Below are positions 1 through 8,400 of a DNA stretch of 11,482 nucleotides, one piece after another. The DNA is from Acidobacteriota bacterium (GTDB lineage Bacteria; Acidobacteriota; Blastocatellia; Pyrinomonadales; Pyrinomonadaceae): the NCBI GenBank assembly GCA_003222855.1, contig QHXH01000136.1, forward strand, positions 1 through 11,482, read 5' to 3'. Position 1 is the stretch's first letter. The number at the start of each line of letters is the position of its first letter. The notes below the pieces were generated by a model that saw only the letters and a list, made by a program, of their open reading frames with translations, was not told the DNA's origin and made no database searches. Position numbers and translations under genes: made by a program.

Positions 1-608
1 AAAACCAGATCGCGTGCGGTGCCTTCGTCGACGCCGCCTTCACGCGCGACGATCGTCGCTTCCAACTCGGCCGGCGGATAATCAAAATCAATCGCCACAA
101 AGCGTTGCCGCGTGGACTGTTTCAGGTCTTTCAAGATCGATTGATAACCCGGATTGTACGAAACGACGAGCATGAAATCCGACGGCGCTTCCAGGATCGT
201 CCCTCTTTTTTCGATCGGAAGCCGGCGACGATGATCCGTCAACGGGTGAATGATTACGACCGTGTCTTTGCGCGCTTCAACAACTTCATCCAGGTAACAG
301 ATCGCGCCATGTCGCACCGCCGAGGTCAGCGGCCCATCATGCCAGACCGTCTCTTCGCCTTCGATCAAAAAGCGGCCGACCAAATCAGTCGATGACAAAT
401 CCTCATGACACGCGACGGTGATTAGCGGACGTTCTAATCGCCACGCCATGTGCTCGACAAAGCGCGTCTTGCCACAGCCCGTCGGTCCTTTCAAAATTAC
501 CGGCAGGTGCGCGGCGTGCGCCGCTTCAAACAAACCAACCTCATTATCGACCGGCAGGTAATAAGGTTCTTCAGCGATTTTGTATTCTTCGATGGCGCGT
601 TCAGGCAT
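1..608 (-). CDS. CbbQ/NirQ/NorQ/GpvN-type MoxR AAA+ ATPase, partial (C-terminus beyond left edge)
   Basis: I translated this from the reverse complement: ATG at 608-606 starts a frame that stays open to the window edge (202 codons). Walker A is GPTGCGKT at residues 41-48, Walker B is CYLDE at 104-108, sensor-1 Asn is N152 in SYNPGYQ, and R167/R169 are arginine-finger candidates. The N-terminal YYLPVDNEVGLFEAA resembles CbbQ/NorQ proteins, which are about 260-270 residues long, so roughly a quarter is missing. Family members form hexameric ATPases that work with a von Willebrand factor A partner (CbbO or NorD) to activate or assemble metalloenzymes such as Rubisco or nitric oxide reductase. 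The partner and target would lie to the left and cannot be seen, so no symbol is given. No good Shine-Dalgarno precedes the start, and a repeat arm begins only 6 nt upstream of it. The gene is divergent from mnmA. Confidence 0.9.
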   Translation of the reverse strand, partial: MPERAIEEYKIAEEPYYLPVDNEVGLFEAAHAAHLPVILKGPTGCGKTRFVEHMAWRLERPLITVACHEDLSSTDLVGRFLIEGEETVWHDGPLTSAVRHGAICYLDEVVEARKDTVVIIHPLTDHRRRLPIEKRGTILEAPSDFMLVVSYNPGYQSILKDLKQSTRQRFVAIDFDYPPAELEATIVAREGGVDEGTARDLV

Positions 609-614
609 TAACTT

Positions 615-647
615 AGTTTCAGGTTTCAAGTTTCAGGTTTCAAGTTG
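615..647. repeat. Heptanucleotide repeat array, left arm of nested palindrome
   Basis: Four and a half tandem units of RGTTTCA are visible: AGTTTCA, GGTTTCA, AGTTTCA, GGTTTCA, then AGTTG. The array is inverted relative to 781-813, and the two arms match over all 33 nt except for the order of the A- and G-starting units. It ends 6 nt before the start codon of the minus-strand ATPase, so it lies in that gene's 5' leader. Confidence 0.85.
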
Positions 648-686
648 TGCATCTTAACATCTGGCGCAAAGCTGCGAAAACTGCAC

Positions 687-773
687 CGTGTCAGAACCCG
701 GAGCGGTAGCGACGGGATCATTCACTCAACCAGCGTTTTTGATCCAGTCGCTACCGGTCCGGGTTCCGACACG
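687..773. repeat. Long imperfect inverted repeat (REP-like hairpin) in the divergent intergenic region
   Basis: Arms 687-720 and 740-773 pair at 31 of 34 positions around a 19-nt loop (721-739). The mismatches fall at three isolated positions, and the core is CGGTAGCGAC pairing with GTCGCTACCG. There is no coding potential and no T tract typical of an intrinsic terminator. The form is that of a dispersed extragenic palindrome (REP or BIME type), or possibly a bidirectional transcription barrier between the divergent genes. Calling it dispersed is inference, because only one copy lies in this window. Confidence 0.75.
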
Positions 774-780
774 ACTCTCC

Positions 781-813
781 CAACTTGAAACTTGAAACCT
801 GAAACCTGAAACT
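781..813. repeat. Heptanucleotide repeat array, right arm of nested palindrome
   Basis: On the plus strand this reads CAA, then CTTGAAA twice, CCTGAAA twice, and CT. It is the inverted counterpart of 615-647. It ends 9 nt before the mnmA start codon, so the leaders of both divergent genes end in the same ACCTGAAACT sequence before short unique linkers. Confidence 0.85.
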
Positions 814-822
814 AGAGCCAGA

Positions 823-1962
823 ATGAAGATCGCCGTAGCCATGTCAGGGGGAGTGGATTCGTCCGCGGCCGCCGCAATTCTGAAAGAGCAGGGCCACGAA
901 CTCGTCGGCTTTACGATGCAGTTATGGAACCAGCGTCGCGGCATCAGTGTGGATGAAAACGGCGAGCCGCTGCCTTCGCGTTGCTGTTCGCTCGATGACG
1001 TTTACGATGCGCGCCGCGTCGCGGAAGAACTCGGATTTCCTTTTTACGTTCTGAATCTGGAAAAGGAGTTTGAGCGCGATGTGGTCCAACCATTCATCAA
1101 CAGTTACCTAAGCGGCGAGACGCCAATTCCCTGCGTTGCCTGTAACAGCCGTTTGAAGTTCGCATCACTTGATAAACTTGCGTCAAGCCTTGGCTGTGAA
1201 AAAGTTGCGACCGGTCATTACGCGCGCGTTGAGTTCGACGAAGCGGCGAATCGCTATCGCCTGTTGCGCGGTTGCGACCCGCAAAAGGATCAGTCGTACT
1301 TTCTTTGGGAGCTGACGCAGGATCAACTTTCGCGCGCTCTGTTTCCGCTGGGAGAATTATCAAAGAACGATGCGCGCCAGGCGGCGCGCGATAATCAACT
1401 GGCAGTCGCCGAAAAGAAAGAGTCGCAGGAGATCTGCTTCGTGCCTGATGGCGATTATGCCGGATTCATCGATAGATATCTTGAATCAGAGAACCAAATC
1501 AATCGCTTGCCAGGCGCGGGTGAAATCGTAACGAGAAATGGAACCGTGATCGGGAGCCACACTGGATTTCATCGCTATACGATCGGTCAGCGTCGCGGGC
1601 TGAGGATCGCTGATTCACAACCGCTCTATGTTATCGGGATCGATCCTGCGAAGAACCGTGTGCTTGCCGGTTATCAGGATGAACTCCTCAGCGACGAATT
1701 CACGGCCGCCGGCGTGAACTGGATCGCGTTGGATAATCCGGCCGAGCCAGTTCGTGCAGACGTTCGCGTGCGCTATCGGCACGCCGCGGCGCCCGCGACT
1801 ATCACTCCACGTGCCGAAAGCCATGCGCACTTGAAGTTTGACGAACCTCAGCGAGCGATCACTCCCGGCCAGGCAACTGTGTTCTATCGCAGCGATGAAG
1901 TAATCGGCGGAGGTTGGATCACCAAGAATAACTCAACAAATCCTGGCCGTTCGTTTCGATGA
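823..1962 (+). CDS. mnmA: tRNA-specific 2-thiouridylase MnmA
   Basis: MnmA is a cytoplasmic enzyme that adenylates and then thiolates U34 of the Lys, Glu and Gln tRNAs, giving the s2U part of mnm5s2U; sulfur arrives through IscS and relay proteins. The 379 residues match the family size (about 350-380). The N-terminal PP-loop is SGGVDSS (8-14). Catalytic Cys are C107 in VACNSRLKF and C205 in QEICFVPDGDY, matching E. coli C102 and C199. TGHYAR (130-135), DQSYFLW (156-162) and YTIGQRRGL (252-260) are further family signatures. A longer N-terminal segment (residues 37-60, containing RCCSLDDVYDAR with C54/C55) is present that E. coli MnmA lacks. The start is clear because the PP-loop begins at residue 8, yet no strong Shine-Dalgarno is visible. 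Stop TGA (1960-1962) lies inside a small palindrome, TTCGAT-GAT-ATCGAA (1955-1969). It has no obvious operon partner. Confidence 0.97.
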   Translation: MKIAVAMSGGVDSSAAAAILKEQGHELVGFTMQLWNQRRGISVDENGEPLPSRCCSLDDVYDARRVAEELGFPFYVLNLEKEFERDVVQPFINSYLSGETPIPCVACNSRLKFASLDKLASSLGCEKVATGHYARVEFDEAANRYRLLRGCDPQKDQSYFLWELTQDQLSRALFPLGELSKNDARQAARDNQLAVAEKKESQEICFVPDGDYAGFIDRYLESENQINRLPGAGEIVTRNGTVIGSHTGFHRYTIGQRRGLRIADSQPLYVIGIDPAKNRVLAGYQDELLSDEFTAAGVNWIALDNPAEPVRADVRVRYRHAAAPATITPRAESHAHLKFDEPQRAITPGQATVFYRSDEVIGGGWITKNNSTNPGRSFR

Positions 1963-2331
1963 TATCGAAGTGAAAAGACCAGACGATGAGAATTCTGCGT
2001 CGATAAGGTCGGAAACAGATATCGAAGTAAGGAAGATGCCTAATGCGCAGTAACCTACTGTCGTAAGAAATTAACCGCCTGCTACGCTCGACTTCTCGCC
2101 AACTCCGAAGTCCGTTGAATGTGCGCTTCTCCAGTCAGACTTGAACGAATGGGTCCATATCCTGGTCCCTAGTTTTCGACATTGGAGCGAATTTCTGTTT
2201 ACAAGTCCTGGCAACATGGATAAGATGCGAGGCCAAATACCAGGCTTTATCTAACCTTGATTGAAAGCAGTTTTGCCCCGGATGCTAATACGGTTGTCGA
2301 TTAGTATCGGAAACTGCTGTGTGAGGAAACC
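1963..2331. other. Non-coding stretch between mnmA and the giant secreted-protein gene
   Basis: No credible gene is present; the longest ATG frames I read here are under 20 codons and lack ribosome binding sites. An 11-nt direct repeat GATATCGAAGT occurs at 1961-1971 and 2018-2028. A hairpin (GATGCTAAT 2281-2289 with ATTAGTATC 2300-2308, one G:T pair, 10-nt loop) lies just upstream of the next gene and overlaps the candidate promoter. The length suggests the downstream gene has its own promoter and leader. Confidence 0.6.
2261..2291 (+). promoter_or_regulatory. Weak sigma70-like promoter candidate for the giant gene
   Basis: TTGAAA at 2261-2266 and TAATAC at 2286-2291 have a 19-nt spacer, longer than the optimal 17. 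The -10 overlaps the left arm of the 2281-2308 hairpin, which could be an operator or simply chance. The gene's start ATG is 2332, and a GAGGA ribosome binding site lies at 2323-2327. The call rests on motif resemblance only. Confidence 0.25.
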
Positions 2332-2430
2332 ATGCCGTCACGCGTCTCGCCGTCTTTTCGTCGACCAAAACACATAACGCTGCTACTCGTCATCCTGGCG
2401 CCGGTATTAGTGGCGGTAACATTGGTTGCT
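2332..2430 (+). other. Signal peptide of the giant protein (residues 1-33)
   Basis: The n-region carries R10, R11 and K13. The h-region ITLLLVILAPVLVAVTLVA (15-33) is followed by QEPGG. Cleavage after A33 fits signal peptidase I, and there is no lipobox Cys. This fits with the CxxCH motifs, which are normally loaded with heme in the periplasm. Confidence 0.8.
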
Positions 2431-5400
2431 CAAGAACCAGGAGGGCCCGTAGCGGCAGCACGCAAAATCATTTCGAGCCTCGCCAACAAGGGCAACCTGA
2501 CACCAGCGGCGACGTCGGTTGGTCCCCGTCAGTCGAGCCCGGTGGCACTGGCGCCTGACGATCGCACCTTGGTTGACGTCAACCCTGAGGTGAATACGGT
2601 CACCATCCTTGATGTATTGACTGACAGCCCCGCAAAAATTGCCGAGATCGCCGTCGGCCGTGATCCAAGTAGCGTGGCCATTCACCCCGATGGGACGAAG
2701 GCGTACGTAGCAAACTCGTTCGATGGAACCGTCTCAATCGTAAATCTCACGAGCCTGACTGTGACTGGTACTTTCAGTGTCGGCGCCGAACCCATGGCAG
2801 TTGCTCTCTCTCCGAACGGAAGCAGACTCTACGTCGCTAATTCAGCGTCGAACAATTTGATGGTTTTCGACACGACTTCGGCGAGCCCAACGCTCGTTGC
2901 GACGGTCGATTTGAGCGCGCTTGGAACTGCCCCGCGCGCCATCGGCATAACCAATGACGGAGATACGGACGACACTGATGAAACAGTCTTCGTCGCTCTG
3001 TTTTACGCCCAACTTCGCCCCGGGAAGACCGCAACGGATGAGGGTCAGGACGATCAGCGTGAGGGCCATGTCGCAGCGATCTCAGCGGCCACGAATACGG
3101 TCGTGGGAACCTCTGTTCTAGGGCCGATGGCCAACACCGGTTTCAATTCAAACGGACAACTTGCTCCCGGCGGGCCTCCGGCGGGGAACCCTGCGCAACC
3201 GACGCCCGCGGTGGCCTCCACCAACCCGCAGAGTTTCACGACCCCGACTGGAGCCTTCCCGAACCAGTTGGCTTCGATAGCGATTCAGCCGGGCCAGTCA
3301 CGAGCTTACGTCGTCGGCACCGCGGCGTCTCCGAATGGTCCGCTGCGTTTCGTTGCTATGGCTCAGGGACTGGTTTCGATCTTTGACACGGGTACTCGCG
3401 CTGAGATTGTCGCCGCCCAAACTGGTTCGAGTGTTCGCCAAACGGCTCCACTTAATCTCAACCAAGGAATCAATCTGGGTACCACTCCGGCGCCCAGGCT
3501 TTTTCTAACTAATCCCGTCGCGATGACCTGGCGTCCAAATGGTTCTGATGCGTGGATTGCAGTTCAACAATCAGACTTGATCGTTCGCGCAACTACGGAC
3601 GCAAATGGAATTCCGACGGTCAACAATCCGCTTGTCGCTGGGCCGAGCACGCTGGTGCGTGTTGATTTGCAGGCCGTGGCTGGTGGCCAAATTTCAGGTA
3701 ACGCTCCACAAGGACTGGTAATTAATAGCGGCGGTACTCGCTTGTACAGCTTCAATTTTGTAAGCCGCTCGATCACGATTGTCAATATCTCGAATGCGAC
3801 GGCTCCGGTTATTGCTGGGACAGCGAGGGCGTCTGCGTTGCCGGATCCAGGGCCACAGGATGCAGGGCCACAAGCGATTGCACATCTGGGCGAACAGTTA
3901 TTCTTCTCGGGTCGCGGTCCTCAAGGACGCATGTCGCAGGAAGCATGGGGAGCTTGTGTTGTTTGCCACCCGAAGGGGCGCTCAGACAACATCACCTGGA
4001 TGTTCGATGCGGGACCACGACAGACGATCTCACTCGATGGTACGTTCGCAAAAGTAAACCCTCATGACCAACGTATTTTGAATTGGAGTGGTGTTCGTGA
4101 TGAGAATCAGGATTTTGAATTGAATACCCGGGCTGTATTCGGTGGTCGAGGCCTGATTGACGATGACCGCTTATTCCTGGCGCTTGGCGGAACCAGCGGG
4201 GCGACTCCGACTGACTCTTCTCTTGTTGAGCAGTTTAATCCATTCACGCCTGCGGTCAGCACCACGAACGACTTGTCGGGAGCCGCGGCCCTTCCGGCTC
4301 TCTTCGACGCTCGCCGCGATTTCGCATTAGCCACGCTGGGCGATGATCGCGTCTTCATCATTGGCGGACGCAGCGGCGCGGGTGACGGAACTCTTATCAA
4401 CGACGCCAATACTGTGCTCGAATTCAATCCTCGTACTAACACGCTGACGCCGCGCAACGCGACGGGATTTACTCCGCGCCATTCGCTCGGCGCCGCCGCC
4501 GTGCGCACCAGTCAGGGATTTCGCATCTATGCCGTGGGCGGCTACGAGAGCACAATGAACACCACGGCTCCAAGTGGAAAAGTCGAAGAATACAATCCAA
4601 CCACAGACACCTGGCGTTCAGTGGCTTCATTGCCGACTGCGGTGGCGCAGTTCGGAATTACCGTGGCAGGCGGAATCAATACCGCCGAGCCAATTCAATT
4701 GATTCACGTGGTATCGGGCAACACTGGATCGGAAGCTGCGCCATCAGTGGCGAACCCAAATCCGGTGCAACGCTTTCAGGCCGATCCATCAGGGCCGGGT
4801 ACTTGGTCAGCCTTCACCCTGCCCGGGCTGACATTGCGGCGCAATCACGGCATTGCCACCGCTATCCGCGGGACGCAGTCGCGAATCTTTGTGATTGGCG
4901 GCCAGGATGGCGGTGGCACCGTGCTCGCCACCGTCGAGGAGTACGCTGCCCAGGCCGTCGTGGCGATTGGTCCCACGACACCACCCGGCGCGCCGTTCTT
5001 CGGGCCCCACCCGCCGCGGACCTCCTTGAATGCGGGGAACTCTGCTGTGCCGACGCCGCGCGCTCGCTTCGGGATCGGGAGCACGCTGACGACCAACCAG
5101 ATTTATGTTATTGGGGGCGTTGACGGCACTGGGACCGATCAGACTACTGTCTTGGAATACAGCGTGGCTAACAACGACGTCGCTAACGTCGGCAACCCGG
5201 GAACACCAACTGGAGCCTGGCTCAACCGCGGGAACTTGTCTGTGGCCCGGCGTGGACTTCAGGTTTCAACTCCGCCTGGGGTGACGAATTTTCTCCCGGT
5301 TGCCAATTCGGGTCGTGATGCCAATCAGGACGCAATTGCCGCGTGGGTAGCGACTATTCGTTCGGCGCGAGCGCCAGTCAGCCCGCTCGATCCTGGCGCC

Positions 5401-8400
5401 GTCAACGGAAAAACTCTCTTCAATACGGTCGGTCTAGTCGTGCCTGGATTCAGTTGCGCAACGTGTCATAGCGGGCCGAAGTTCACCGCCTCAACCGTTG
5501 ACTACACGACACCGCCCTCGCCTGAAGTTGGCCTCGGTCTTGGGAACCAGCGCGTGATTGGGGCGGAGCTGCGTCAAACTGCGACGCAGAATCCGGCCTT
5601 TCCTGCTGCGGGCCTGGCTCCCGGAGTACTTATTAATGTCGGTACCTTCGCGCCGAACTCTCCCGGTGGTCGCGTGAATGAAATCCGAGCTAACGCTGCG
5701 GACCCCGGTCAGGCAATTGCGCCGCTCGGACCTAACGGATTCAATATACCTTCGCTCTTGAGTCTTCCAGAGACCGGCCCTTATTTTTACAGTGGTCTCG
5801 CGCAAACATTGGACCAGGTATTGGATGGTTCTCAGGATGGTAACGGTGGAGTGCGGCACCATTTCGTTACGAGTGGGGCCAACCGAGCAGACCTTGTTAA
5901 GTATCTCAAATCGGTTCAACCGCCCGTCGCTGATCTTTCCATCACCAAGACTGCTTCACCTAACCCGATCAATGCTGGCGGCAATATTACTTACACGCTA
6001 ACTGTGTCCAGCGGCGGCCCCGACGATGCACAGAACGTGGTGGTGACGGATACAACGCCGGCGAACACGACGTTCCAAAGCTTTTCGCAAGGCTCCGGGC
6101 CGGCGGCCAGCGTAACCACGCCCGGTTTGAATGGCACCGGGACGATAACCATAAGCACGGCGACGTTTCCAGCTAACACCACGGCCACTTATTTCATTAC
6201 GGTCAAAGTGAATTCGGGAACCCCGGTTAATACGGTGATCTCGAATACGGCTTCGATCACTTCGGCCGCGCAGGATCTGAATTCGGCGAACAATTCATCA
6301 ACAGCGACGACTACAGTAGGTCCGCTGGTTGCTTCAGGCACAACCCTCAGCGCCTTCGAGGGCGTGGCCTTCGCTAACAAACTTGTTGCCACTTTCAACA
6401 ATTCAAATCCGGGAACTCCGGCCGGCAACTATACGGCGACCATAAACTGGGGAGATGGAACCTCTACTTCTGCCGGAACGATCGTCTCCAATGGCGGCGG
6501 CTCGTTCAGTGTGACAGGTGGTCACACCTACGCGGAAGAGGGCTTATTCAACCTCACGGTTACGATTCATGATGTGTCGGCTAACTTCGATGCGTCTGTC
6601 AACACGGCAGCTACCGTGGTCGATGCACCACTTAGTATCGCTACGCTCAACGCAGGTGCTAATACAACTTTCAGCGGCGTGGGCGGCAACAATACGAGCG
6701 TTACGGCGGGCACGGCGAACGCGGCGCTAGGGGCATTTCAAACTGCAATCGGCGGAGTTAACAACGGGGCGACAGCATCGCCACAAAACGGAGGCTTCCG
6801 TGCGATTAACTGGGATGGTGTGGCTCTCGACGGCACAGACTTCGGAGGCGCCACCACCGTCATCGTGCCGAACTTTGTCGTTGGCATTCCCGTCAACCGA
6901 TTCCAGGAACGAGGCATTAACTTTGAAGAGGTGTACGCCGTGAGCGGCCCGGCCTCCGGGGCTGATCCATCCACGTTCACCACCGTGAATCCTGGAGTGA
7001 GCAATCAATTCCCGGCCTTCAGTCCCACGAAGACCTTTGCAATGTTCAACGACAATACGATCGACTTCAACTTCGTGCTGCCGAGTGTTCATAACACTTC
7101 CGTGCCGATACAAGCCGTAACGCGTGGCTTCGGCGCGATCTTCCGTGACGTTGAAACTCCGAACACGACCTCAATCGAATACTTCAACGGCACGACCAGC
7201 CTGGGCAAGTTCTTTGTACCCACGGGCACGAGCGGTCAAGCTGAATTCTTCGGCGTGCTGTTCCAGAATCCGGTTGTCACGAACGTTACAATAACTCTTG
7301 GCAACGCAATGCTCTTCAGTTTCAACGGCACGAGTGTGACTTCGGGTCCAGCGGACAACCCAGGTGGCGGAGTCGATTTGGCCGTGACGGATGATTTTGT
7401 CTATCCCGAACCGACGGCGGTTTCCACCGGCATTAACATCAGCGCGATTGTCGGCGCGCCGTTTACGGCCAAGGTGGCATCTTTCACGGACGCGGATTCG
7501 AACGGACAAGCCAGTGATTTTTCTGTCGTGATCGATTGGGGCGACGGAACGACTTCGTCAGGCGGAGTCACACCGAATTCGGCTTCCAACGATACCGGCG
7601 GGTCAAGTTCGGATGCTAATGTCACAATTACTCCGGCTGTCGCCGGCGGGTTCGATGTCACGGGCGTGAGGGACATCGGGGGCGCCAGCATCAGCGCGAA
7701 GAGCACTGCCACAGTCAGCGGGCTGCCTGCACTTTCAATCGGAAATGTCGCGGTAACTGAAGGGAACAGCGGAACTACCAACGCACCTTTCACCGTGACG
7801 CTTTCCAGCGCGAGCACTCAGACAGTGACCGTCGATTACGTCACCGGAGATGGCACGGCCACCGCGCCATCTGATTACGATGCGCAATCAGGCACACTGA
7901 CGTTTGCACCTGGTGTGACGACCAGAACGATTAACGTCGCGGTTAAGGGCGATACCGTGCCTGAACCGAACGAAACCTTCTTCGTGACGTTATTGAATCC
8001 GGTTAACGCCACGATCAGTACGGCGCAGGGCACCGGCACCATTAACGACGACGATGAAAGCGGATTTGTGCAATTCAGCGCCGCCACCACCAGCGTTGCA
8101 GAGAATGCCGGCAGCGTGTCGCTCACCGTGAGTCGCACCGGAGACACTTCCGGTGTAACGACGGTGAACTTCGAAACGAGCGATGGTACGGCCGTTCAGA
8201 AGAGCGACTACACCTTCGGTTTTGGCACCATTCAGTTCGGACCCGGCGATACGTCGAAGACAATTCAGGTGCTTCTCGTGGACGATGTCTTCGTCGAAGC
8301 GCCTGAGACTTTTAAGGTCACTCTGTCAAACGCGTCAGGGAATTTTGTCGTCGGCACGCCGAATCAAATTACGGTGACCATCACGGACAATGATGCTGGT

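Noticed and set aside
687..773. tRNA or structured small RNA gene
   Set aside because: It is a single long stem with no cloverleaf arms, anticodon or CCA-type end. An extragenic palindrome is simpler.
615..813. CRISPR array or MITE/insertion sequence
   Set aside because: The units are 7 nt with no spacers, so this is not CRISPR. No transposase is present and no target-site duplication is visible at 608-614 versus 814-822, so a simple MITE is not supported.
726..944. Minus-strand 72-codon frame across the palindromic region into mnmA
   Set aside because: Its codons come from the heptamer repeat, the hairpin and the antisense of mnmA. It has no family resemblance.
2217..2255. Small frame of 12 codons in the intergenic region before the giant gene
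   Set aside because: It has no ribosome binding site and no leader-peptide features such as runs of one amino acid.
4803..5123. Plus-strand 106-codon frame inside the giant gene
   Set aside because: It lies out of frame in the Kelch region, where the main frame shows regular blades. There is no sign of a frameshift.
3955..5469. Exact 500-residue distance between the two CxxCH motifs (542 and 1042)
   Set aside because: It is most likely a numerical coincidence set by the size of the inserted propeller.
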